From NCBI GenBank assembly GCA_905221605.1, contig CAJNDS010000595.1, positions 64,001 to 107,732 on the forward strand: 43,732 nucleotides of DNA. Direction: 5' to 3'. The DNA is from Symbiodinium natans (lineage: Eukaryota > Sar > Dinophyceae > Suessiales > Symbiodiniaceae). Below, one piece after another: positions 35,401-43,683 of this stretch (positions within the stretch are counted from its first letter, which is position 1; every line of letters begins with the position of its first letter). The notes beneath the pieces were generated by a model. The model was not told the origin of the DNA. It did not search any database and saw nothing but the letters and a program-made list of their open reading frames with translations. A program made the position numbers and the translations under genes.

Positions 35401-38070
35401 AAATTGGCTTCCAAAGCCCAAAATCAAAATTGGCTTCCAAAGCCGAAACTGGCTCCCAAGCCCAACCAAAGTCCCAAAGCCCCAGTTGGCTTTCAAAGCC
35501 CAACCCAAGCCCAAATCGCCTCCCAAAGCCCAAAATTGGCTTCCAGAGCCCAAAATTGGAAGCGGAAAATTGGCTCCCAAAGCCAACCAAAGCCCAAACC
35601 ACTTCGAAAGCCCAAAATTGGCTTCCAGAGCCCAAAATACTTGCTCCCCAAACAGCCCCAAATTGGCTTCCGGAGCCCAAATTGGCCCCTAAAACCCAAA
35701 AGCCTTCGAAGCCCAAAATTGCCTCCCACCCAAATTTGGATTTGGCCCAAAATTGGCTCCAAAGAGTCCAAAATTGGCTTCCACAACCGAAAATTGGCTC
35801 GCAGAGCCCAAAGCCCAAATTGCAACAATTAGCTTCCAAAGCCAAAAATTGGCTCTCAAAGCCCAAAAAACAAGCTCCCAAAGCCCAAGTTGCTCCCAAC
35901 TGGCTTCCAAGCCCAAGATCGGCTTCCAAAGCCCAAAATTGGCTTCCAAAGCCCACAAAATTGTGCTTTCCCAAAGTCGAAAATTGGCTCCCAAAGCCCA
36001 AATCGCCTCCCAAAGCCCAAGAGGCTCCAGGGACCCCGAAGGGCCCTAAATCAGCCCAACTTAGGTCCTGGCAAGCTCCCCACCTCGCTCCCAAAAATAT
36101 AGAAGTGATTCCAAAACAAAAACTCCGTCAACGTGTTTTTCACCGGGCGTCCTTCCAAAGAGGACAGCGCGAGCAAAAGGACACCCGGTGAAACAAAAAC
36201 TCCTCTGCGAGTTTTTTTCACCGGGCCCCTCCTCCTCCCCCCCCCCTTCCTCTCCCCCCCTTCCCCCCTCCAGCCCCTCCCCTCCCCCCCCTCTCAAAAA
36301 TCAAAAACTAGTTCCACAAAACAAAACGTTTCGTTCAAAACGTTTCGATCAAAACGTTTCGTTCAAAACGTTTCGTTCAAAACTTTTGGGACCCAAACCC
36401 TATACAATTTCTATAAACCCTAAACCCTAAACCCTAAACCCTAAACCCTAAACCCTAAACCCTAAATCTGTAAACCCTAAACCCTAAACCCTAAACCCTA
36501 GACCCTAATGTGGGCCTTGGGGGATGCGCCGAAAGCAGGCAACTCAAGGATGCTGGCATCAAGATCGCCTTTGCGCGACGCTCAGGGGGTGGGCGTTGGA
36601 GAAAGCCCCTTCGTGATGTCTAAGCTGCCTTTCCTCTTTTAGGGTTTAGGGTTTAGGGTTTAGGGTTTAGGGTAGTTGCGGAGTTAGGTGCCCTAATTTA
36701 CCTTGATCCAGCTTTCCGACTTTCCGACTGCAGCTCGTGGGTTGCGCCGCTCATGTTTCTGTGGATGCAGCTGAAGCCATCAAGCTGTACAGACCCTGCT
36801 GCTCCTGTACAGCCTTCCTCAGTTGACGAACTCACACCTGCACAGACCTTCTGGCCTTGCAGGCTGAAGCCATCTGAAAGAGTCGTGTTTGGGATCATGC
36901 ATCCGCAGTTGAGCGAGAGGATACGGGCTATCCGGAGAACATCCAGTCTGTTGGCGGCAATTGGGTAACGATGCGCAAAGTTTCGAACCGTGTACGTGGT
37001 GAAGGCCTGAGAAGCGCTGCAACAACGGGCAGGGAGACTAAGTTGTGTATGTTGAAAAAACGACGACGACGGAGGAGTGCCCAAGTAGACGCGCAGGAAG
37101 TACAATCGTCAGCTTTACGGATGTATGGACAACTATGAAGGGTCACCCGTTGTAGGGGCTTGTGTGCGGTCGGGTTCGGAGCTTCAGGTTCAGTTGCAGA
37201 ACGGTTCAGGCATCTAAGAATCCGACAAACTCACGTTCCCCCTCCCCTTTCTGTGTTCCCCCCCCTCTTTCTGTGCAGCAAATGTCGGCCAGCACGCCGA
37301 AGTCTCAAATGCACGTGGGCCGGTCCCGTGTCCACGAACTAACAAGAGTCTGCAAATCCATCGGATGCTTTTCTCAGATTTTGCATCGCACGCGGCAAGG
37401 AAGGGGCTGATCAAGCGCTTGGGTTTTGACAAGATTGCGGATGCTTACATCTCCTCCTATCAGGCCGCGGCGCTTGGTCTGCATGTCTGTGCGAACGAGT
37501 CGTGCGAAATGTGAAGACATTGGTGTTAGCGCCTCGCCTAATGCACGAATCATACGACCTTCTCAGAGACTTCTTCTTGTTCAGCATGGAAGAGGCTAAG
37601 AACTGCTACTTTCTGACCGGATGCGCTCTGTTTCGCTTCCATTGCTGCGGGCACGAGATATGCAATGATGGATGCTGGGGTAGTTATGGGCTTCAGGCTC
37701 GCCCTACGCAGCAGCCCGCCAGCTCTCTTGCACATCCCCAAAGCATCCCCCCCCCCCCCCCCCCCCAAACTCTCTGAAAAACTTCCTGACACCTCCAAGT
37801 TCTGTCATCCTCTCCAGTCAGCAGGTGACAGAGGGCCGGCCCTATCCCTACATGATCCACCACCTTATGGAGCAGACTCAGGCTCTTTGTTGGGAAGGGG
37901 GAGGAGCCTCTCAGCGTCTCGTTCACGGAGTCTCTGTCAAGCAGGCTTTCGTGTGTTGTTGCTTTGAGAAGACGTGCTTCGTGGCTTGGTGCTTCGTGCT
38001 TTGCGCTTCATGGTCCCCCACAACACCGCTGAGAGTGGAGTCCCCGTCCCGTCCACGTCCATCTTCTTTT

Positions 38071-38127
<57 letters not shown>

Positions 38128-38595
38128 AAAACAAATACAAACAAAATCAACAACATCTCACTGTCTCCACTCCCTCCCTCCCTCCCTCCCTCGCTCGCTC
38201 GCTCGCTCACGCTTGCTCTCGCTCTCTCTCGCTCTCTCTCGCTCTCTCTCGCTCTCTCTCTCTCTCGCTCTCTCTCTCGCTCTCTGTCGCTCTCTCTCGC
38301 TCTCTCTCGCTCTCTCGCTCTCTCCCGCTCTCTCTCGCTCTGGCTCTCTCTGGCTCTCTCGCTCTCGCGCTCTCTCTCTCTCTCTCTGGGAGAGTTCTCG
38401 GGGTCAGTCCTTCGAGAGAGAGTCCTCTGAGTTTCCTGTGTTGGCCTGGTGGTCTTTTGGTGTGTGTGTGTGTGTGTGTGCGTGTGCTGTAATGATCTCC
38501 CCCCCAAAGCTAGCCCGATCTTGGGACGAGGTGATGAATGTGAAGCGCGTCTGCAAAGTGGGCGACTCCGTGCGTGACATCGAGGAGGGCCGCGG
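32402..38595 (+). CDS. Phosphonatase-like HAD hydrolase, multi-exon, partial
   Basis: Ten exons read in order as one phosphonatase-like HAD-superfamily protein: 32402-32492 (LVVYDMAGTTVQ, nucleophile loop), 32620-32674 (EGGIVYKTLQLAMRGLDL), 32841-32869 (DEDMRL), 33480-33524 (SEAKKEAVIEHFALK, cap domain), 33718-33788 (ATSEETSCWAP, PPDDITE), 34285-34351 (FVNAIDDAYFNEASATALPF), about 36539-36567 (QLKDAGIKIAF), 37378-37463 (RKGLIKRLGFDKIADAYISS), 37825-37881 (VTEGRPYPYMIHHLMEQ, motif III region), 38510-38595 (KVGDSVRDIEEGR, motif IV acidic residues). Known relatives cleave C-P bonds or hydrolyse small phosphorylated metabolites. Joins use GT, GC and apparently one GA donor. A short piece between exons six and seven, the true N-terminus and the C-terminus after DIEEGRG were not found. 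Confidence 0.8.
33536..33717. repeat. CCCTAAA array forming almost all of one intron of the HAD gene
   Basis: The intron 33525-33717 (193 bp) starts GTTCGGAAGC, then consists of about 25 CCCTAAA units with CCCTAGA, CCCCAAA and CCTAAAT variants. The last unit, CCCTAAG, supplies the AG acceptor immediately before the exon at 33718. Both flanking exons are in phase 0. Confidence 0.85.
34495..34615. repeat. CA-rich microsatellite
   Basis: CACACACC words grading into ACATGTACATATACATGCAC and a final ACACACACA run; lies in an intron of the HAD gene. Confidence 0.9.
34817..34951. repeat. Telomere-type CCCTAAA array
   Basis: About 18 units, the first few degenerate; in an intron of the HAD gene. 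Confidence 0.95.
35110..36060. repeat. 20-21-bp minisatellite
   Basis: About 45 diverged copies of a unit close to TTGGCTTCCAAAGCCCAAAA. A period near 21 keeps long frames open on both strands: a Trp/Gly/Phe-rich 339-codon frame on - (35075-36094) and Pro/Lys/Gln-rich frames on +, the longest 35364-36191. These are best explained as by-products of the repeat. The tract lies inside the HAD gene, between exons six and seven. Confidence 0.9.
36110..36230. repeat. Inverted and direct CACCGGG repeats
   Basis: GTTTTTCACCGGGCGTCCTT at 36135-36154 is complementary, with one mismatch and a 4-base bulge, to 36177-36200. A third copy of GTTTTTTTCACCGGGC lies at 36211-36226, and AACAAAAACTCC occurs before the first and third. 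The DNA can fold into a hairpin with a 22-base loop. Confidence 0.7.
36323..36387. repeat. 14-bp tandem repeat AAAACGTTTCGTTC
   Basis: Four copies, one with GATC in place of GTTC, the last degenerate. The unit contains the palindrome AAACGTTT. Confidence 0.9.
36413..36508. repeat. Telomere-type CCCTAAA array
   Basis: About 13 units with one CTGTAAA interruption, ending 30 bp before the acceptor of HAD exon seven (36539). A short TTTAGGG run lies at 36640-36673 in the following intron, so this exon too is flanked by opposite orientations. Confidence 0.95.
36640..36673. repeat. Short TTTAGGG array
   Basis: Five units on the downstream side of HAD exon seven. Confidence 0.93.
37748..37766. repeat. 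C homopolymer
   Basis: About 18 consecutive C within an intron of the HAD gene. Confidence 0.9.
38075..38122. repeat. GA microsatellite
   Basis: About 24 AG units on +; followed 40 bp later by a long CT-rich tract, so the two can pair in one RNA strand. Confidence 0.97.
38160..38390. repeat. CT-rich microsatellite, CTCTCTCG units
   Basis: CCCT repeats, then GCTC repeats, then many CTCTCTCG units. Long frames on both strands here are Ser/Leu/Arg low-complexity artefacts. A TG run follows at 38459-38482, 27 bp before HAD exon ten. Confidence 0.95.
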
Positions 38596-38621
38596 CTCGG
38601 CCTAGAGCTTCTTGTGGGCTC

Positions 38622-38725
38622 ATTTGCATATATGAGGGTTTCCGAAATTAAGGGGGTACCTTCTCTGGGGTCCTGTCAAAGAAGTGGATCCTACTATTTG
38701 GGGGTCTATACTGGGGGCCTCCATA
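38622..38725 (+). repeat. Dispersed repeat, copy 2
   Basis: Contains GGGTTTCCGAAA, GGGGGTACCTTCT and GGATCCTACTATTTGGGG in the same order as 22629-22735; the inverted copy is at 30745-30835. Confidence 0.6.
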
Positions 38726-38923
38726 CTCTCCCATGCTGCCTGCTGTGGGGCCCGCCATCCGCCACGAAGCAGCCCGATTCTTGACCCCTACTTGCGTTGA
38801 GTCCTTAATTACTGGGCAGTCCTCTGAGACATTTTTTATTTTTTGGGTATTTGCTTGAGGCAGGGGGGGGGGTATTTGTTTGAGGCAGGGGGGGGGGCAG
38901 GACGACCCATAAAACATGCACAG

Positions 38924-39014
38924 CTTGAGGCTCAAGGAGGTTGCCAAGAGGAGTTGGGGGGCCATGTTCGGCTGCCCCGAATCTGACTTCCCATCTGCTC
39001 TTGACAACCTCCAG
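38924..39014 (+). CDS. Exon-like segment downstream of the HAD gene
   Basis: After acceptor CATGCACAG the frame reads LRLKEVAKRSWGAMFGCPES and then DFPSALDNLQ, ending at donor GTCTCA. Globular composition. It may be the C-terminal part of the HAD gene or the next gene; the phase does not obviously join to exon ten. Confidence 0.4.
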
Positions 39015-39265
39015 GTCTCAGGATTGAAGGCAGGTTTCCCACAGGTCTAGTAGAGGAAGCAGGTCTCCTGCGCCAGAGGCAGGGGGCAAGGGTTGTTTCA
39101 GATCCGCTGTGTGATGCACAGTGCAGTCATGGCATGATGGAAAGTGCTGCCATGTGAGTGTGTGTGGTTTTGGCTCAGGCCTGGGGTCTGGTCTAGCAGG
39201 TCCGGGTCTGATCTAGCAGGTCTGGGTCTTAGGTCTTCAGGGTCTTTGGGGTACTTTGAAAGTGG

Positions 39266-39400
39266 TCGACGAGGAGAACCTCCTGAGGGACACAGCCCGG
39301 GCCCAAATGGTTTTATTAAATTAATAGAGGGTTTACGGTTGACTTGGTCGAAGTTAAGGTCTCCCAATCCCTACCTTGGCCTAAACCCTTAAACCCTAAG
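39266..39400 (+). repeat. Flanking direct repeat, left copy, with exon-like segment
   Basis: Shares with 39762-39885 a block of about 120 bp: the segment encoding ENLLRDTARAQM, then GGTTTTATTA, GGTTGACTTGGTCGAA and CCTACCTTGGCCTAAACCC. The encoded part ends at a possible donor GTTTTA. Confidence 0.8.
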
Positions 39401-39416
39401 TTGCATGTCATCACTG

Positions 39417-39755
39417 CCACGGCCTCCGGGCCGTGGTTGTCACGCTCCACGGAGTGTGGACACCGCGCACTCCGGTGCGCGGTGCCATGGCCTCCGGGCC
39501 GTGGTTGTCACGCTCCACGGAGTGTGGACACTGCGCACTCCGGTGCGCGGTGCCATGGCCTCCGGGCCGTGGTTGTCACGCTCCACGGAGTGTGGACACC
39601 GCGCACTCCGGTGCGCGGTGCCATGGCCTCCGGGCCGTGGTTGTCACGCTCCACGGAGTGTGGACACCGCGCACTCCGGTGCGCGGTGTCATGGCCTCCG
39701 GGCCGTGGCCCATGGCCTCCGGGCCATGGCCCATGTCCTTCCGGCCTTGGCCTTC
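39417..39755. repeat. 68-bp hairpin minisatellite
   Basis: Four near-identical 68-bp units (39417, 39485, 39553, 39621) and a degenerate fifth. Each unit holds CCGCGCACTCCGGTGCGCGG, a perfect 8-bp stem with a TCCG loop, and a second dyad CACGCTCCACGGAGTGTG. Because 68 is not a multiple of three, each frame runs through all three phases of the unit. Confidence 0.95.
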
Positions 39756-39761
39756 CGTTCA

Positions 39762-39885
39762 ACGACGACGAGAACCTCCTGAGGGACACAGCCCGGGCCC
39801 AAATGGTTTTATTAGGGGTTAAGGTTGACTTGGTCGAACTTAAGGTCTCCCTAATCCCTACCTTGGCCTAAACCCTTATTAATAG
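39762..39885 (+). repeat. Flanking direct repeat, right copy, with exon-like segment
   Basis: Right partner of 39266-39400, about 90 percent identical by eye, with a 13-bp gap relative to it after GGTTTTATTA. Confidence 0.8.
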
Positions 39886-40370
39886 CCCCAATAATAATAT
39901 AATTTAATTTAATAATAATAATATTTAAAAATTATAATATTAATACAATGATAATAATAATAATAGTAATACTTTATTGAATCATAATAATTTAATATAA
40001 TAATTAATAATAATATAATTTGAATGTAATTTAGTAATAATAATAATTTCGTAATAATTTAATTTGTAATAATCGTAATACTAATAATAATAATCATAAT
40101 CATACATAGTCGTAAGTATCAGAGGTCTTAGTAATAATAGTATAGGAATTATCATAATAATAGCCAACACGAATAATATTTCACAGTAATTTAATAACCC
40201 TAAACCCTAAACCCTAAACCCTTCAGAATAATATAGTAAATAAAAATAGCGACGTTATCGTAATATGAGTAACAAGATTTGTCATTTCAATTAGTCAAAA
40301 TCAGAGTCAATGACAAATAGTATGAAGAATAGCTTGCAGTCATCATAATTCTAATTTAACAAAGTAACCC
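39886..40370. repeat. AT-rich tract of TAA/TAATAA words
   Basis: About 480 bp of very low GC, dominated by AATAATAAT, with a short CCCTAAA island at 40196-40222. No gene. It precedes the promoter side of the gene starting at 40392 or 40593 and could be a duplex-unwinding or matrix-attachment type region; that role is inference. Confidence 0.85.
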
Positions 40371-40391
40371 TTAAACCCAAAACCTGTAGGT

Positions 40392-42173
40392 ATGTCTAGG
40401 CCTCTAGCCACATTGCCTCGAGGTTGCGTTGGCAGCCCGCGGAGATCCACAGCAAAGGTCTCCCTGGCACGGCTTCGCTTCGGCTCATTGTTTTGGCATG
40501 ATTTGGCGGGGCCTGTTCATGCTTCATTGGCAAACCATGCGGCTCAATGGCCCCCAGGCCTAGGTATTTTAGGGCCAGTCCCAGTGGCTGCAATGGGGCG
40601 GACGACGGGGGAGCCTCGGAAAAGGCCTAAGCGTTGCACGAAGAAGACGAAGGCGAATTTGTCAGCGATTTGAATTCCATGAGTCAGAATCACAAAAATA
40701 TCAGAATATGTGAAAGTGATAAGTGTCCCTGCAGGCCTCGAAGCGCAGATCACCCATGCCTTCATCAAGCCCTAGTTCCAGCAGTGAGTCTTCTGCAACT
40801 CCGGCAGCTTCTGCTCATCACCGAAGAAGGCCTCTGGCCTTGAGCCGGCAGCTTCTGCTCATCCACCGAAGAAGGCCTCTGGCCTTGAGCCGGCAGCTTC
40901 TGCTCATCCACCGAAGAAGGCCTCTGGCCCTGAGCAGGCCTCAAATGCCGGGAAGGCTTCTGGCCTTGAGAAGGCTTCGGCCTCAAATGCGGGGAAGGCC
41001 TCTGGCCCCGAGAAGGCTACGGCCCCGCCTTCTACGCTGGTCTCTGGCCCCGAGAAGGCTACGGCCCCACCTCCCATGCCGGTCTCAAATGGAAGTGGCG
41101 CAGCTTCGGCTCCTCCGCCGAAGCAAGCTCAGAAGGCAAGGTTTCCGCGTAGTCAAATTAGGCCAGCAAGTCTCGCTTGAATCTTAGTCATTGTTCTTGT
41201 TTTTATTCAGCCCATCAGGCAAAGGCTCGGCCTCCCAGATGCTTGCCTCCAGATCCCAACTCAAACCGCGGCAAGAAAAGGGCTGCGCACAAAGTTACTT
41301 GGCCGCAGCTGGCAGCAGTACTACAAATGGCAACTTGTGTGAGTATTTATTTAGGTGTTTTATCTCAGAAGCATTTCTGGCAAATAAGGCCAGTGTGGAG
41401 GCCAAGAAGGCCAAGACGACGGCAAAGAAGGCATCAGCGCCGAGTGACACCCCGGCCTCCACATCGGCCGCCGCCCGGGCCTCTGCGCCGAGCCCTGCGC
41501 CGCCCGCCGCACGCGCCTCCGCGCCGGAGCGGCCAGCGTCCCTGGCCCCAGGGTTTGATTGTGGTCCTCCGCCAAACTTCATCATTTCCGGAGCCTACTA
41601 CTTGGGATGATCACATCATGTTCTCTTAAGTCTTTGGTTACTGGTCTCAATTTAAAATCTCGTCCTAAGCCTAAGGACAAAATGACATGATCATTTTGCG
41701 GATCTGAGGGCCTCGAGATGCAGCCTACGATATCCAGATGGCGGAGTATGTGGGGCGGGTTGCTGCTGAAAATGCGGCCTTGAGGATGGTGGTTCCTTTG
41801 CTGGGTTATGACTTCTGTTGTCAAGGTGTGTTGCGCTGCCGAGTGGCTTGTCTCGCTTGTGACACCCAAGGTGCCCAAGGCCCACGTTGAGACCCTGCAT
41901 GCTGTGCAAAGGGGCACCCATCAGTTCCAGTTTGACCACAGTGGCAGCATGGCCTCACATCCTTGGGCGACAGCGAGCGGCATGTACGTAGCTGGGCATT
42001 CACACAGGCAAATTTTCAATTTTAAATTGGCCGCCGCAGTTTTAAATTGAATCAATTGTCTTGTCAGTCGACTGAAAGCCTAGCCACAACGATAAACAGC
42101 TGAGGTGTTCGAGACGAACATGCATCCTTGGGACCCGATTCCTGAGCACAAGGGCAAAGGCAAAGGAAAGTAG
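40392..42173 (+). CDS. Multi-exon protein with Ala/Lys/Ser/Pro repeat
   Basis: Phased model: exon one ends at 40652 (CTKKTK, GC donor) and starts at ATG 40593, or at ATG 40392, which adds an Arg/Ser-rich, acid-poor leader resembling an organelle presequence; 40735-40783; 40852-41135 with repeats PAASAHPPKKASGLE and KASGPEKATAPP; 41219-41338 (GKKRAAHKVTWPQLAAVLQM); 41389 to about 41600 (EAKKAKTTAKKASAPSD); about 41709-41800 (AAYDIQMAEYVGRVAAENAA, a helix); about 41871-41979 (HVETLHAVQRGTHQFQFDHS); 42100-42173 (MHPWDPIPEHKGKGKGK, stop TAG). Introns use GT and GC donors. The first repeat unit is one base short, but an intron 40784-40851 restores the frame. The fifth and sixth exon ends are not fixed. 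Mostly disordered; function unknown. Confidence 0.6.
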
Positions 42174-42267
42174 ACTTCCAACATGGGTCATCCAGCCAGT
42201 CCGGCCTCCTTAGTCTTAGTTCACTGGTTACGGCCTCTCGAATCATAGGTTCGATTGGAGGCGTGCA

Positions 42268-42537
42268 ATGGTGCATGGCCTTGAGACATTTTTAGTTGAT
42301 CCTGCTGGCCTCCTGGCAGAGGTTTCTTGGTCTGCTGCCTGGCGGCGCGAAAAAAGGATTAGGCTTCCATGTAGACTACAGCCAGCTGTGCCGCTGCAGT
42401 TGCTTCATCTTGACAGACATGTTTGGTCTCTGACAAATGACATCTTTGCCAGGTCTCTTCGGTCTTCCTACCAGGAGGTCGTGTTCATTGTGCTGGCGTG
42501 GTTCGCCCGGCATGTCCTTGCTGCATTTCAGTGCTGA
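42268..42537 (+). CDS. Unassigned 89-codon frame between two genes
   Basis: ATG at 42268 to TGA at 42535 with a balanced composition (SLTNDIFARSLRSSYQEVVF near the end). It could be a small gene or chance; no family recognised and no splice signals required. Confidence 0.25.
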   Translation: MVHGLETFLVDPAGLLAEVSWSAAWRREKRIRLPCRLQPAVPLQLLHLDRHVWSLTNDIFARSLRSSYQEVVFIVLAWFARHVLAAFQC

Positions 42538-42662
42538 GTCACACCATTAACATTGATTTCTTGTCAGCAGTGTGCCAAGTGCGACCCACGCAGTCTTTGG
42601 GCACAAGTAAAGGTCTGCCTTGCCCATTGCTTTGGTATTTTTGTCTGACATCAATCACAATC

Positions 42663-43373
42663 ATGGATCCAAATGAAGCCTTGCGCCTGGCACAAGCCGT
42701 TCTCCAGTCGTACGGTCAGGGCCAACCCGTGGCCCAACCCATGGCCCCCCAGCCCATGGCCCAACCCGTGGCCCAACCCGTGGCCCAACCCGTGGCCCAA
42801 CCCATGGCCCAACCCATGGCCCAACCCATGGCCCAACACATGGCCCCACACATGGCCCAACCCATGGTCATCAACCAGCCCATGGCCCAACCCATGCCTT
42901 GCTCATATTCCCAACAAGCCATGGGCCACCCCATGCCAGGGCCTCAACTGGCGCAACCTGGCATTCCAGCAGCTCCAGGCCTGAACGTCCCCCCGCCGCC
43001 CCCGGTGGGAGCCACCTCTTATTGGGTTCCGCCACAGGCCTCACAGCCGCAGCAGGCCTCGCACGCAGCCACACAGCCAGCCTCACAGGCGGCCTCACAC
43101 GCCTCCGGCGTGGACGCATCGGCCTCTGGCACAGCCCCGGAGAACACCGGCGAGGATGTCCAGCAGGCCAGGCTCAGCGAGTTGGCAGGGAGCCGGGTCG
43201 TGTCGTGACTCTGATTGCAAACTTCCTGGATGCTGCAGGTCTTGCTGAAGAGGCTTCAGGAAAACATGGCGCTGGACTTCCCACAGATTGCCATGGTCTT
43301 GCATGAGCTGCATGTCGATGCCACTGCGTGGCAGGTCCCTCGCCTTGCAGTCGGTGCCTTGTGCAGGTCTTGA
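42663..43373 (+). CDS. Protein with Gln-Pro-(Met/Val)-Ala repeat, partial
   Basis: ATG at 42663 (context ATCATGG) gives MDPNEALRLAQAVLQSYGQG, then about 20 copies of a 4-residue QPMA/QPVA unit coded by a 12-bp repeat, then a Pro/Gln/Ala/Ser-rich linker to about 43197. The frame stops at 43208, but a following segment in another phase (43239-43373, after acceptor GATGCTGCAG) reads LLKRLQENMALDFPQIAMVL and then HELHVDATAWQVPRLAVGAL, and a further one near 43405-43500 reads NMLQHEGLRDRFLELLPKLQ. Both look like real helical exons. A 42-bp intron 43197-43238 with GT and AG ends would join the first two in phase. Function unknown; the C-terminus may lie outside or be split further. Confidence 0.5.
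42716..42900. repeat. 12-bp tandem repeat CCCATGGCCCAA
   Basis: About 14 units alternating CCCATGGCCCAA and CCCGTGGCCCAA, in frame with the gene starting at 42663. The period is a multiple of three and the C-G/A change switches Val and Met, as expected under coding constraint. Confidence 0.95.
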
Positions 43374-43633
43374 TTTTTGATGGGCGGAGTTTCTGTGCCT
43401 GCGGAGCAGGCCTCGATGAACATGCTTCAGCATGAGGGTCTACGCGATAGATTCCTGGAGTTGTTGCCCAAGCTCCAAAGCTGCTTTGCCGGCATTTGTT
43501 GCACCCTTCTGTGTGTGTGGTCAGAGTCTTGAAGGAATGACTGTACCAGTGCCGTACCTATATTTAATGTGAACGACGACGACGACAATGACAGACTGCC
43601 TTTCTCTATCGTTTTGGTCTCCTTGTCATTCGT

Positions 43634-43683
43634 TTTGATCTCTTTCTCTGTCGCTCTCTCTCTCTCTCTCTCCCTCCCTCCCT

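Noticed and set aside
35075-36094. A 339-residue Trp/Gly/Phe protein on the - strand
   Set aside because: The frame is explained by the 20-21-bp minisatellite and lies inside the introns of a + strand gene.
37923-38507. Arg/Glu/Ser- and Leu/Ser-rich frames on both strands
   Set aside because: They are translations of GA and CT microsatellites; only the end of the + frame (38510-38595) is real, as an exon of the HAD gene.
39344-39871. Three overlapping 125-175-codon frames
   Set aside because: They result from the 68-bp minisatellite, which passes through all three phases.
81-41000. CRISPR-like arrays
   Set aside because: All tandem repeats here lack unique spacers of constant length and the context is eukaryotic.
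42651-42934. Gly/His/Trp/Met-repeat frames on the - strand
   Set aside because: They are reverse-strand readings of the 12-bp repeat in the gene at 42663, whose period and Val/Met alternation fit coding on the + strand.
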